A stretch of 64,000 nt of DNA from Chytriomyces cf. hyalinus JEL632 (GCA_025435555.1 JAIWWG010000051.1:192658-256657), one strand, 5' to 3'; positions 12,005 through 24,778 are shown, counted from the stretch's first letter. Notes: generated by a model from the sequence alone, not told the origin. Made by a program: numbers and translations.

Positions 12005-14020
12005 TCAGTGCTTCCATCTGTTGAGCAGGAAATGTGAACAACGAGGTTCAAACACATTGAAACCAACACTTACATTTTGACGACACGGTCTTTGCCCCCA
12101 CTTGCCACTTTGTCACCGCCGGGACTCCAATCCACGCTGAACACTTCGTCTGCATGACCTGGTAGATCCATTTTAAGCTTACGCGTTTTTAGATCCCACA
12201 CCTTCAGCGTCGAATCTCGCGAGCCAGAGAGCACTTGCCGAGAGTCGCTCGAAAATGTGACTTGATATACTGCGCCGACGTGCCCTCGAAGAGTGTCGAT
12301 GAACCTGGAATGGAAGAAATCTTGAATAAACAATTTCTTTTGTGTGTCAGAACTTACTTTCCGGTAAATCCATCCCATAATTTCACAGATTTGTCAAAAC
12401 TCGCGCTGGCTAAAGTTCGGCCGTCTGGAGAAAAGCTAATATGGTTCACCAGCTGCATATGACCTGTGATAACGAGCAGAGACATGTTGGTAAACCAAAA
12501 ACAGGCGCCGAAAACTCGCTAAGTCAAACCTGTCATTCTGGCGATAGGCTTTTTGCTTGTTTCAGGATTCCACAGAAAAATGGTGAAATCGTCCGAGCAT
12601 GATGCCAAACGCTCTGGTCCTGTTCCTTTGTTGCTGTTATACCGTTCAACGGCGGCTTGGTGGGCTATTTTTGACAAGAAATCTTGAGAATGCCATAAAA
12701 ACAATCGGACGGAGTGCATACCTTCTTCAGCATTCTCGAATTTCTTGCTCGTGTGGTCCCAACCTCCAGTTCTCACCAAGAATTCACTGCTGACAGCAAG
12801 ACTGTTTACCCAATGTCCATGTCCTTCCAGAACACGTACAAGCTTTCCATCCTTCGAATCCCACACACGAACAGTCTTGTCCCGGGACGCACTGTACAAC
12901 AGTCCGCTTCCACCCCATTTGATGCAAGTCACGGGTGCGGTGTGCGATGTCATTGTGATGATGACTTGTCGTGTGATTGCGTTCCAGATTTTGATAGATT
13001 GATCTTTCGAGCTGGACGCGAAGCGGTTGCATTGTGCGTTCCTAAATTTTAACCGTAACAAGTTCTAATAATTAATCGATTCGTCCATTTATCCCAGAAG
13101 ATTATTCCATACAAGTGAAGAGGCTCCCAGGCAAGTCCAGTAATTAGTTGCGTGTGCGACTTCAACGCATCTCCCATCGCCTTTCCAGTTTTAGGGTTCC
13201 AGATTCGAATTGTTTTGTCCATGCTTCCAGAAGTCAGCATTTTTGCGTCAGGACTCCAAGCGAGCATCTGGACCCAGTTGGTGTGCCCTGTGTTGTTTCG
13301 ACAGTTTAGAAACGTGTGATTGATATAATTGAGCATCTGAAAAGACGGATCTCCACCTTGCAGAGTGTGACGCGGAGTCTCAGTGTTCAAGTCCCAGATT
13401 CGGATAGTTGTATCGCCTGAGTGCGCAGTGTTTAGTAAATAACTCCTCTTGCGGACATTCATTCAATCCACCTGATCCCGTCGCCAGCATCGATCCGTCC
13501 GGACTGAAAGACACAATCAAAACAGCTTCCGTGTGTCCATTGAGACTGCTCGAGCATCGAGTCACGGTTCGGACTTTGAACACGGCTTGTGGTCGATACG
13601 TAATCGTGATCATTTCTTCGGACGACTTTCCTTGGTTCACGATAATGTCCTCGTGAATTGTCGAAGACAGTTCTTTCGAATCGACAAAGAAGGCGTACGG
13701 CAGTGGGTCCTCCTGTCAGCAATATTAGCATCCATTGCGCGCATTTCCATCGACAGCAAGATTACATTCAGAAGCAGTTGGTTGACTATCTCTGCCAATT
13801 GCTGGATTGTGGATCCCACAGGTAAGTTGAGCAACGGTCCCAGCACGGAATCATCCTCGTCAGACTTCAACTGGGCAACAATCTTCCTGTCCGGGTCGAT
13901 GTCTGCAAGGGCAGCGTCCCTCGCGGCCTTGTCCAGCTGCTTCTTGATCCGTGGCTTTACGTATCTCTCGCCTGGCGTCAGTGCCTGGGGTGCTGGCTCG
14001 TCGTCCATGCGGTGTTTCAT
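12005..14020 (-). CDS. RSA4: Notchless homologue, 60S ribosome assembly WD40 protein
   Basis: NLE1/Rsa4 binds pre-60S particles and presents its N-terminal ubiquitin-like NLE domain to the MIDAS site of the AAA-ATPase Rea1/Midasin, driving 60S remodelling. Nine exons: 14020-13766, 13712-13472, 13416-13357, 13287-13113, 13041-12722, 12655-12530, 12463-12358, 12304-12074, 12017-12005; all phases close, 508 aa. The NLE domain lies at about residues 50-130, followed by eight WD repeats (e.g. [47 protein letters not shown]). The last exon supplies only 13 coding bases and finishes the last repeat as VVKIWKH-stop; without it the protein ends prematurely at VVKM. Introns are 53-71 nt. Separated by 116 bp from the SNF2 gene start and divergent from the folate gene. 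Confidence 0.93.
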
Positions 14021-14454
14021 TTCTGGCAGTTGTAAGTATTTGCTTGGGGAAAAACAAAAAGAAAAAGAAAACAAGCTCGTGTGCTTTCACCCAAAACAGC
14101 TGGCATGAACTGTCGTTGCATTTACTCACAAGTAACTCAATAGATGGCTAGTAGCCACCACGAGTAGTCCCCACTCATACACAGCTGCCACTGTGCACAC
14201 TCACCTGTCTCTACGAACACTTCCCATGTCTCTTCCAGTATCCTCCACTTAATATACACAGCCCCTCAATGCGCCGCCAAGGGCTGATCAACCACAAAAC
14301 ATGGGGCGGTACAAACCCTAAACCAAGGCAAAAAAGAAATAAAATGAAGCGCGAATGCGACTAAATCCACTCCGATTTAAACTCTTGCCTGCACCCTCGT
14401 TCCCTCGCTTCTTCCCCCGCTTCGTCACCCAGCCTCGTCGATACTCTGCTGCCA
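14021..14454. promoter_or_regulatory. Divergent promoter region between RSA4 and ADE3
   Basis: 434 bp between two divergently transcribed start codons. No ORF or RNA gene is seen. Short pyrimidine runs (TCTTTTTCT-type) lie upstream of the RSA4 ATG and a CT-rich stretch lies upstream of the ADE3 ATG (about 14395-14450). No specific factor site can be assigned. Confidence 0.4.
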
Positions 14455-17400
14455 TGACAAATCCCATCATTCTTGACGGAAAGTCCATTGCAGAGTGAGT
14501 TGCTTAGCGTGATCGAATAGTGGACCGTTGCCAACCAGTCTCGTGCGCCAGATCCATTCGGGAAAAGCTGCACAAGGAGATTGCTGAACTCTCTGCAGCA
14601 ACAAACGGTCACTTCCAGCCCCATCTTACAATCATCCAGGTTTCAATTCCACACGCCACATGCGAATCCCCAATGCAAACTATTCAACGATACAACTATC
14701 CAACTATCGAAACCAGGTCGGTGCCAGAGAGGACTCGAGCGTTTATGTCCGCATGAAGCAACAAGCAGCCCAGAAGGTTCGTATTCATGGCCACCTTGCA
14801 ACTGCGTTTGCGATGCTTATCGGCTCCCTCTTCCACTTTGTCCAGGCAGGCATCAAATTCTCTTTGCACAAGCTACCCGAAGACGTGTCTCAAACTGAGG
14901 TTTGCTCTCTTCACTTTTTTACGTGACCATTTCTCATATTTGAGTGCAGTTGCTCGCTCTTGTCGCATCGCTGAACGCGGATCCATCCCTGCACGGAATC
15001 CTTGTCCAACTTCCTCTGCCAAAAGGATTCGATGAGCGACTCGTCACGGAATCGATCGATCCCAAAAAAGATGTCGATGGGTACGAAAAAAAGGAACGCC
15101 TTCAAAAGAAATCATGCTCACTCCCATTTCTACGCGCATGCAAACTATACAGCTTCCACTCCATGAACATGGGTGAACTCGTAAAGCGTGACTCCGAGCC
15201 CATGTTTATCCCATGCACACCAAAGGGAGTCATGGTCCTTCTCGAACACGCCAAGGTCGATCTCTCAGGGAAAACTGCAGTCGTTTTGGGCCGCTCGAAC
15301 ATTGTGGGATCTCCCGTTGCAACGCTGCTCACTGCGAAGGATGCGACCGTTACCATTTGCCACTCTCGAACCAAAAACATTGAAGAGATAGTCAGAACTG
15401 CGGATGTGCTTGTTGCAGCTGTCGGAAGACCCGAAATGGTCAAGGGTTCTTGGCTGAAGCCGGGATGTGTTGTGATTGACGTGGGAACGAATGCTATTCC
15501 TGGTAATGCGTTCCTTTTGTTTGGAATATGCACAAAAATTGAATTCCGACTCGTTTCTACAGATGCCACTAAAAAGGCTGGCGTTCGTTGGGTAGGCGAT
15601 GTTGCTTACAATGAAGCCTTGCCCATCGTTTCTGCCATCACGCCTGTCCCAGGCGGTGTCGGACCAATGACTGTCGCAATGCTCCTGGACAACACTGTTC
15701 TTTCTGCCAAGCGATTCTTGAAAGGATTTAAGGCACCTTTGGAGCCTTTGCGATTGAAACTCCTGGAACCCGTTCCTAGCGACATCGAAATCGCAATGGC
15801 GCAAAGGCCCAAACCAATCAAGCGAATCGCCGAAGAGCTCGGATTATTTCCTAATGAGTTTGAAGAGTATGGTCCTTCGAAAGCCAAGATTTCTCTGTCG
15901 ATTTTGGACCGTTTGAAGCACAAGAAGGATGGAAAGTACATTGTAGTGACTGGGTAAGCAACCGGGTGTTCATATTCTCCCGTGTCTCTCGTGTCGAAAC
16001 TCAAATTTTGTGCGTCTTAGAATCACTCCAACCCCACTTGGTGAGGGAAAGTCCACAACCACCATCGGTCTTGTCCAAGCACTCGGTGCACACCTGCGTA
16101 AAACTGCTTTCGCTTGCGTTCGTCAGCCTTCGCAAGGCCCCACATTTGGAATCAAAGGAGGCGCAGCAGGTGGTGGTTATTCGCAAGTGATCCCCATGGA
16201 CGAATTCAACCTTCACCTCACCGGCGATATTCATGCCATCACTGCCGCCAACAACTTGCTCGCTGCTGCGATCGACGCGCGTATTTTCCATGAAGCGACT
16301 CAATCCGACACGGCCCTGTTTGACCGTCTATGCCCCAAAAAGAAGGGTGTGCGTTCGTTCAGCGAGGTCATGAAGGGTCGATTGGCGAGGTTGGGAATTT
16401 CTGAAGAAAAGTGGAGTAACCCGGAGCTTTTGAGTGCCGAGGAGCGATCTGCGTTTGTGCGGTTGGACATTAACTTGGAGACGATCACCTGGCAACGTGT
16501 TTTGGACACGAATGACCGCTTTTTGAGAAAAATCATGGTGGGTCTTGGACCTCAGGAGCAAGGAAAGACTCGGGAGACTGGGTTTGATATTGCTGTTGCG
16601 AGTGAGTGCATGGCTGTGTTGGCCTTGACGGCAGACATGAAGGACATGAGGGAGAGGTGCGTTTTGTTGTTAACTTTTCTTCAAAGTCACTGCTGCTCAT
16701 TCTCACTCTGGGATTTGACAGACTTGGAAAAATGGTCGTTGCAAGCAGCAAGAGTGGCCGTCCAGTCACTGCAGATGACATTGGCGTCGGCGGTGCACTG
16801 ACTGTTTTGATGAAAGATGCCATCAAACCAAACTTGATGCAAACCATTGAGGGAACCCCTGTTCTTGTGCACGCGGGACCCTTTGCAAACATTGCGCACG
16901 GAAACAGCTCCATTCTCGCCGATCGTATCGCATTAAAACTCGCCGGAACCGACCCAGCTCTGACGGGCGCCGATACCGAAGAAGTTGGATACGTAATCAC
17001 TGAAGCTGGATTCGGCGCGGACATTGGAATGGAAAAGTTTTTTGACATCAAGTGCCGTTACTCGGGTTTGGTTCCAGACGCTGTCGTTCTTGTTGCGACT
17101 GTTCGTTCGTTGAAAATGCACGGCGGTGGCCCTGAAGTTATTGCTGGAAAGCCATTGTCGGAAGTGTACCAGACTGAAAACTTGGCGTTGTTGGAGGTTG
17201 GATGCGCTAATATGATGAAGCATGTGGCGAATGCGCGCAAGTTTGGCATTTCTGTCATTGTTGGAATCAACAAGTTCAGTTCTGACACAGACGCGGAATT
17301 GCAGCTTGTGCGTCAAAAGGCGTTGGATGCTGGCGCTGCGGACGCCGTCATTTGTAACCACTGGGCTAAAGGTGGCGCCGGTGCCATTGACCTTGCAAAC

Positions 17401-17820
17401 GCCGTGATTCAAGTCACTAACGCGCCCAAGCCAGTCGACGGCGGATTCCGCTTCCTGTACGACTTGGACCTTCCAATCGAACAAAAAATTGAAATCATTG
17501 CCAAAGAAATGTACGGCGCCGATGGAATCGAGTTGAGCGAGCTTGCAAAGACCAAGATTGAAGTCTACACGCGTCAAGGCTTTTCCAAGCTTCCCATTTG
17601 CATGGCCAAGACCCATCTGTCGTTTTCGCATAACCCCAAGTTGAAGGGTGTTCCCACTGGGTTTGTTGTTCCTGTGCGGGATATTCGTGCATCTGTAGGG
17701 GCTGGGTTTTTGTACCCGCTTCTGGGCGAGATGAGCACAATGCCTGGGTTGAGCACGAGACCTGCGTTCTTTGACATGGATGTTGATATTGAATCAGGCC
17801 AGATTCAAGGGCTTTTCTAA
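14455..17820 (+). CDS. ADE3: Trifunctional C1-tetrahydrofolate synthase
   Basis: Methylene-THF dehydrogenase, methenyl-THF cyclohydrolase and 10-formyl-THF synthetase in one protein; supplies one-carbon units for purines, thymidylate and methionine. Nine exons: 14455-14495, 14552-14639, 14717-14776, 14846-14899, 14950-15080, 15153-15502, 15563-15953, 16021-16656, 16722-17820; all phases close, 949 aa, matching the family. The N-terminal domain has Tyr53/Lys57 in [16 protein letters not shown], and the NADP-binding GRSNIVGSP at about 171-180. The synthetase domain has the ATP loop [11 protein letters not shown] (about 374-384) and ends with the conserved [11 protein letters not shown]-like tail. 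The first ATG has no mitochondrial-type leader, which favours the cytosolic enzyme over MIS1, but this is inference. Converges with RBX1. Confidence 0.96.
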
Positions 17821-17978
17821 GAAAGTGACTTTTTTTCCCATGCGAAGGAAACCCCAGCATATGAACATGAATAAAAACGCCATGTTTTGATATTGTTTTA
17901 TGTATGTTGCACATTTTTGTCATCGCGCGTTTCCGAAGTTTGAGAAGCCATCCTTCCGTGACGAGCGCGGCGTAATCT

Positions 17979-18692
<714 letters not shown>

Positions 18693-18792
18693 TTTTGATT
18701 TTATTTATTTTCTCGTCAGTGACCTGCCCTTGCCACAAACTTCGGCGATCGAGATACAATGTCGCCTTCGAATGCGGGTACATATAAAAGAC

Positions 18793-20114
18793 TCAGTGCT
18801 GATGCTCATCCTTCTTCAACTCGGCCAAATTCTTTGTAACCTCTACAGGACTTCCAAACAGCGCCAACTTATTAATCACAGTCGTCTCTTCGCCGCCTAG
18901 ATTCTGCCCTACAAACAGCGTAATACTGTTGACGCTCTGGTACTTTACAAAACGCAGCGGAACTGTGGCTGAGACGAGATCGCCCTCTGCGGTATAGACG
19001 GCTGAGAGGTCGATCACTTCGATAGGTTCGATCGAGTCTCCTTCTTCGAAGGACAGCGTTGTGGCGCGGTTGATGTAGGTTTTGATTGATTTGGGAGCCT
19101 TGTCTGTAAGTTTGTTTTGTTTTGTTATTCGTGGCTTCAGCAACTGTATCAGCGGTGCCGAAATAATAGAGTGAACGAAACCTTTTGGCCCCGAGATCAC
19201 CAACGAATGCAGTTTGACAACTTGATTGAACGGAACCACGAGAATGATTTGCTCGTCCACGTCAGACTCCAGAAACTGCTTCGCGTCTGTTCCAAAGATG
19301 CTTCCGACTGTATGGTCGTCTGATTGGTTCAGGCATTCGATTTGACGCGCGTCAATAAACTGTGTAAGGTTGCCCTGGGGAAAAAAGATTTGTTTTTTGG
19401 TCCCAGAGCACACAGATTTTGTAAAAATCTCTTTATACGAACATGTGGACCGACAGAAGGACCCGCAGAGCTCTCATTTTTCGGGCCTTGATGTTGTTCG
19501 ACAAGTGTCTGGAATACAAAAAAAAAAAAGTTGTGGACGCGTTCATGAAGTTTTTTTAGTTGAGAAAAAAAAAGAATCTGGGGTACAAGTTCATGTACCT
19601 GCAATTGACGGGGATCAGCTCCCTTCATACTCGCCACGAGTTCACCGCCTTTGTAAAAATGGAATGTTGGAACAGACTGAATCGAGTTTTTCGCAGCAGT
19701 TTCCTGGTTTTTTCATGGTGGGGAAAGATACGTATTGCGTCCCATCAGCAATTCCATCCGCATTAACGAACGACAGTATATGAAACCTTCAACTGATCGA
19801 TATCGACTGTGACGAAAGTAACGTGTTTGTATTTTGAAGCGAGTTCAGCGTAGAGCGGCTTGATAGCTTTGCACTGAAAGAATACACTTAGATGGGATGC
19901 GAATATAATTCGGGATGCAGAGAGCCACTCACGGGTCCGCACCAAGTGGCTGTAAAGTCAGCGACAACCTGCACAAAAGAACACCGGTTAGTTCACACGC
20001 ATTCACGGCATGCAACGCAAATACAAAAAAGCTACAAACAAGTTGCGTCGGTGCAGCCGTTGAGATGGTCTCGTTGAACTGGGCGTCCGTCGCCATGCTC
20101 TTTACAAACGCCAT
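18793..20114 (-). CDS. TXNL1: Thioredoxin-like protein 1 (Trx + PITH domain)
   Basis: Cytosolic thioredoxin that associates with the 26S proteasome. Exons 20114-20040, 19968-19933, 19873-19787, 19703-19599, 19508-19443, 19374-19182, 19103-18793; phases close, 290 aa, the family length. The N-terminal thioredoxin fold has WCGPC at 34-38 and the cis-Pro region SVPTFHFYKGG. The C-terminal PITH domain runs from GNLTQFIDARQIECLNQ to the end, with KSIKTYINR and LRFVKYQSVNSITLFV. An alternative start is Met7 (20096). Its stop is 100 bp from the RBX1 start on the same strand. Confidence 0.93.
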
Positions 20115-20162
20115 TTCCGAATATTTTTTTTTATTTGTTTTACTTTTACTTTTTATCTTCCT

Positions 20163-20204
20163 CTCTCTTTATCCCTCTCTCTTTATCCCTCTCTCTTTAT
20201 CCCT
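20163..20204. repeat. Tandem repeat, 14-bp pyrimidine unit x 3
   Basis: Three perfect copies of CTCTCTTTATCCCT between the TXNL1 start codon and the stop of the methyltransferase gene, so it sits in the 94-bp gap that must hold both the terminator of one gene and the promoter of the next. Confidence 0.85.
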
Positions 20205-20208
20205 CTTC

Positions 20209-21011
20209 TCACAATCTCTCCCAAACGGAAATCTTTTGCGCGCCATAATCGTCTCGGTTAATTCCCACTTTCGGCTTCTCAGACTCTTCTACTTCGCGAA
20301 TGTAGATTTGCTTAAAATTGGGCGACAGCAATTCTTGGTACACTTCAACAGACAGCGCGTACGGTGGCCCCTTTTCGTCTGCATCACGCAGTGGGAACAT
20401 GAGGCATATTAAATGGCCTCCCTTGTTGACAAGGTCGCTCATTCGTTTGGCCCACGCAGATCGCAGCGCCGGCACCAATGCGCACAGGAACCTGGGGGGG
20501 TTGGATACACGCCATTGAGTTCACGCATTCATTAATAGAAGCAGAGAGAGAGAGCAAAGTCTCACGTATGATCAAAGATGATGTCAAACGGAGCAGATGG
20601 ACTGAATTCGAAAAAGTCGGCAAGTTGAACTCGCACAGTCTCCTGAGAAAGACCCCGCACTTGATGTAATTCCTTGTCTGCCTCAGCGACTCCCTGTGTT
20701 TTGCGTCAACTATAAGCCAAAAAAAAACAAACGCGCGCGACAACGGTAAAGAGACATACAGTTGGACTAATGTCAAGCCCAACTGCCGAGACACCCTTCT
20801 TTGCAGCGAATGCGGCTAGATCGTATCCTCGTCCGCATCCAGGAATGAGCACAGACCATTGCGACTTTGAAGTTGGGAAGAGAACTGATTCATGCGACTG
20901 AAGGACGGACAGAAGCGCTGGAGTGGCATCGCCCAGGTCCCATCCAGTGCGGCCTTCCTGCCACGCAGACTCCCACCGTTCCAGGTTCACGTGTGCTTTG
21001 ATGTCTGTCAT
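20209..21011 (-). CDS. SAM-dependent thiol methyltransferase (TPMT family)
   Basis: Class I methyltransferase related to thiopurine S-methyltransferase and to fungal/plant thiol and halide methyltransferases. Exons 21011-20760, 20693-20566, 20491-20209; phases close, 220 aa. Family signatures: GRTGWDLGDATPALL near residues 19-33, SAM-binding loop VLIPGCGRGYDLAAFA, the acidic LDISPT after strand beta2, ADFFEF, and DHTFLCALVPALR (spanning intron 2) followed by KGGHLICLMFP. The substrate cannot be told from sequence; detoxification of small thiols or sulphide is the usual role. Tightly packed between TXNL1 and TFIIE-alpha on the same strand. Confidence 0.88.
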
Positions 21012-21100
21012 GATTTTGTGTGGAGATTTGCCTTGTTGCGGTTGGAATTTATTTTTCTCGTTTTGATCAATTCGAAATCCAACAACATTAACCGCTTTTT

Positions 21101-22533
21101 TTAGATTTCTTCAAACACTTCGTCGTCGTCGCTGTCCTCTTCATTCGGCCGCTGCTTCTTTGTGGTGCTGTCGCCAAAGTCTTCCTCGCGTTTTCCAAAA
21201 ATATTAAAGTTGGAACTGCCAAGAATACTCTGAGGCGGTAATGCTGTGGATGACAACATGGACGATGAAACTGCAACAGGTGCTGGCTGTGCACTCTTGA
21301 CTTGCTCTTGCAATCGTTGATAGTATTCTTGCATCACTGAATGAATAACAAAAATAGAAAAAGACATCAGCAACGATAAAAAATGAAAAAGCAGAATTTA
21401 AACTTACGCGCATCCTTGTCATCCACTTTACTTTCATATTCATCAAACCCATTTTCAAATTGGTCTCCCCGTGACACATCGTTCCCGTCATCCCCATCGA
21501 GTTCAACTTTGACTTGATTCGGGAGTGCGTATGCTTGAGCGGCGGCTCCTAGTTTTTTCAAGTTGGGGAATATTTCATTTTCATGGATCTCGATGTAATT
21601 CATGGACAAGTCTTACCCGCAGCGGAGGTTGTCGCAATTTCAGCATCTGAGGGTGGCACAAATTCTGGAATATCGCGTCCTTCCGTTTGTCGCAAAAGAT
21701 TGAGAATCGGTGTTCGTTCCGTGTTGAATCTGCGCGTATTGCGCCATTCGTGTTATTTTTAATATTTCAATGTCTCGCATGCGAAAAAAAAAGGATTTAC
21801 CTTCGTGACAAGTCGTTTTCAAAGTCGGTTCCTTTTTCCTGCTCGAGAACAACTTGGCAATGCTCACATACAAACATGCCATCTTCTGGACGAATCATTC
21901 GAAGCACTTGGAACGGGTCGTATTTGCTGGTGCATTTCGGACAAAAGTACGAGAGATTCTTGTTGTGCTGGAGAGAGGATCGAAAAATAAATGAATACAA
22001 AAAAAAAAAAAAAAAAAGAAAATAACAAAGAAAAAGATAGATGAATAGAATACCTCGTCAATCTCCTTCTTGATCAGGTCCTGAATCATGACCATTTTGT
22101 ACTTGATGACATTGAGAAACGATTTGTAGTCAATGTAGTAATACGTCTTGGTCGTCTTTTTGGCGTACTTTCCGTGGTTTAGAACAATCATTGTCGAGTT
22201 TGCTTTGATGATGCGGTCCAGTTCGAGCTTTTTGCACATTTTGCGCGTGTCCAGGGGTGAGATGCGCAGAGCTGCAGCCATGTCTTCTTCTTTTACGGCC
22301 CTGGTTATGTTTTTGTTGAAAGTTTGATGGATGGGTTGGATGAGTTCGAGAGGGTTTTTGGATGGGATGAGTTGAATCATTCTGTGAGAGCATGCATGCA
22401 GAGATGTGTGTGTTTACCCGCGCAGAGCGAGAATGTCCAATATGATGATAAAGTGCTGCTGGTAATAGTTGCGTGCTACAGTCATGATGAGCTCTGTGAG
22501 GACGGTTTTGACGGGTCGTTCTTCGACAGACAT
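21101..22533 (-). CDS. TFA1: TFIIE alpha subunit (general transcription factor)
   Basis: Large subunit of TFIIE, which recruits TFIIH to the RNA polymerase II preinitiation complex. Exons 22533-22418, 22300-22054, 21967-21801, 21729-21617, 21548-21408, 21336-21101; phases close, 339 aa. The N-terminal winged helix contains FIIILDILALRG and DMAAALRISPLDTRKMCKKL. The zinc ribbon is YFCPKC ... FVCEHC, four cysteines. The C-terminal part is acidic and ends EEDSDDDEVFEEI, as in other TFIIE-alpha chains. The acceptor of intron 4 is ambiguous by one codon. A (TG)n microsatellite abuts the start codon. Confidence 0.93.
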
Positions 22534-22553
22534 GTGTGTGTGTGTGTGTGTGT
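22534..22553. repeat. (TG)n microsatellite at the TFIIE-alpha 5' end
   Basis: An uninterrupted TG run followed by a T tract directly upstream (minus-strand sense) of the TFIIE-alpha ATG; it would form a CA-rich 5' UTR. Confidence 0.85.
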
Positions 22554-23375
22554 TTTTTTTACTTTAAATATTTATTTTTATTTACTGTGATTATTTACCA
22601 TTAAATCTGGACCGAAGCATTGGGCTGTCAAAATAAAGTGACGCTCACAATAACAATACAGCATGAAGGGCATCGACGGCAGTGGCCGCAGTGACCATAT
22701 GTTCTTTACATTCCTTTCGTTAAAATCAAGTGCAAACGCGCGCGTGTTCAAATCATGGCAACAGTGTTTTATACTCGCAAGAGCAGTTTGTCTTTCATCG
22801 GGGGGTTCATATGACGAGGGCGTTTGTTTTTGGCACGCGTTGACAAAGACGGAAAGACGGATTTAGGCTCGCCGGATTTAGCGCTTGTGGGATATGTGAT
22901 ATGGGTGGAATTGAAATCTTTTTTAATTTTTTTTTTAAAATGGGCATTTTTGCGATGGATTACTTGATACACACTTGATACGGGCTTTTACGTGAAATTC
23001 TTGATGAAATGGGGGGGGCAATGAATACAGATGCTGTACGTATGCTCATGTTGCTCTGAACTAAATCTGAGAGAGAGAGGGTATGCGATGCGATGCGACT
23101 AAACAGTTCATGTTCATGCCCATCTTCTGACAATACAATCTGATCTGATCTGTCCCCCATTGGTTGAAGCAAGTGGAGATGCCGAATAAAAAGTGTTTCA
23201 CAAAATATTTATAAATATATCCCAAAATGACTTTTGTCTAAAATTATTAATCTGTTTTGTGGCTTGAACAAACTTAAACACTCACTCGCATTCCATATAT
23301 ACACATACACACATACATCCATCACACACACATACACACACACACATACACACACATACACATACACTCGCATAC
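22554..23375. other. Intergenic region with CA-rich 5' leader of the 7TM gene
   Basis: No ORF with recognisable features. AT-rich stretches lie at 22915-22945 and 23200-23250. From about 23296 to 23370 the plus strand is a degenerate (CA)n/(CATA)n tract ending 6 bp before the 7TM start codon, so it is likely transcribed as leader. Both genes flanking this region carry a dinucleotide repeat at their start. Confidence 0.5.
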
Positions 23376-24320
23376 ATGAAGAACACCACCGTCACGGCAA
23401 TCTTCATTGCAGCCATGGCATTCGAGCTGAGTCTCAAGGGTCTCATCATGTCCATCCGCAAGGTCATGACCGGCCATCTCATGGCACCAAAGATTATGGT
23501 CGCCGTCAACTTTCTCGGTCTGATGTATGCCCCGCTGTTTGTACTGAGCAACTTTGGTGCTGCCAACTGCCAGCACAATGCCCTTCTGTTCAAATTCAAC
23601 ATGCATGCATTCTTTCTTTGCTTCGGTATGTGCTTGCGCCTGTTTCCATGTTGTGCAGTGCCCTTAACTCTTTACGAAAAACAAACAGACTTGTTTCTTC
23701 TCTACAAGACGTGGGTCGTTGCCCAAAAGCGAAAGTCCGTGGCCATTCTCGGAGTACTCCTTCTCATCCATCGAACAGCTTGGGCGTGTGTAGACTGCCT
23801 CAGATCATACGCATTCACAGATGACACCACTGGAATGTGTCTGTATTCGCAAGACCAGCTCGGCGCAGTTGGGTTTCTGTTGGGCGACTTGTTTGTCGAT
23901 ATTTTCTGCACAGCGACAACAATCTACAGCGCCAACAAAGACGTCGACCAAACTTCAACAAAGATGCAGAGACTGTATGCAGTGCTGATTGCAGATAACG
24001 GTGACTAGTTTCTCTACTGATGGGTCCAATTCTAAAATCAAGTTTTGTACAGTAATTCGCACAGTGCTCACTCTGACATCCAACATTGTACTGCTGTGGT
24101 TTGGTCTGTACGGGTCGCTGAAAACAGACGCATCTGCGAATTCAAACGCAACGCTGCTGATCATGCCGTGTCTCACATACTGTGAGTTGTTCTGATTTTT
24201 AGCAACTCCGCACTTTGACCCCACTAAAACTCTTTGACAGACACGTACGCTTTAGCACTGAATCTCGAGTATTTCTGGATGGCTGTTCGATCGAATCTGA
24301 TGCGTTCAAAATACGTTTAA
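23376..24320 (+). CDS. Seven-transmembrane protein, family 7TM-1, member A
   Basis: Not recognised as a named family. Exons 23376-23625, 23689-24000, 24053-24181, 24241-24320; phases close, 256 aa. About seven hydrophobic segments are visible: AIFIAAMAFELSL, VAVNFLGLMYAPLFVL, FNMHAFFLCF, VAILGVLLLIHRTAWACVD, GAVGFLLGDLFVDIFCTATTI, VLTLTSNIVLLWFGL, YALALNLEYFWMAV. Shared with member B (25228): the E2 start (LLYKTW-V-x-QKR), GDLFVDIFCT/GGIAVDIFCT, the exon 2/3 boundary at ADN, and EYFW/EFFW near the end, with all four introns at the same places and in the same phase. A sensory or receptor role is plausible for a motile fungus but is only inference. Confidence 0.82.
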
Positions 24321-24540
24321 CGTTTTGTACATAGCAAATAAATATTACTAATCAGAAAGAGCCATAATGAATCGGGCACTTTACTCATGGGTTCATGAAT
24401 TTTACCGAAATCACAATTTTTCATTCGACAAGAATGACAGCATAAAAGGAGTCGTCTCCATTCTTGCATCACGCCCGCATCATCTCGCCAAATATATACA
24501 GACATCCTTCTTCCTCAAATGGCAACCTCCATCCGATAAC

Positions 24541-24778
24541 GTTCTGAGAAGCGTATCAATCATGGCGGTGAATGGGTTCACGTTGAATTATGCAGTGTGT
24601 TCCAGTTTGCAGGTGATTCCGGGGACTCCGAGTGTCATGATTTTGATTCCGTCCGTGTGCGCTGAATGTCGAGTTTTTCTGGTCGAGTGTTTGGAATGGG
24701 ATTTTGAGGGGGGATGATGAGGGGCGGGAGATTCGGATCACGTCGGCGCGGCTTGTTGATGAGAAGGATGGATCTAGA
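24541..24778 (+). pseudogene. Intronless 3' remnant of a 7TM-1 gene
   Basis: Reads DNVLRSVSIMAVNGFTLNYA ... VMILIPSV and, one frame over, LNVEFFW ... NGILRGDDEGREIRITSARL, matching exons 3 and 4 of member B (VLRTLSVMAVNAFTLNYA; INIEFFWINVRNDIL). The copy starts at the position of the exon 2/3 junction (GAT AAC GTT with no intron) and has no intron at the exon 3/4 position, where a small deletion shifts the frame. A 5'-truncated reverse-transcribed copy would look like this. An ORF upstream (24367-24540) shows no similarity to exon 2. Confidence 0.7.

Noticed and set aside
11004-12080. 358-codon plus-strand ORF
   Set aside because: Antisense to the first exon of the SNF2 gene and the end of RSA4; no splice sites or domains of its own.
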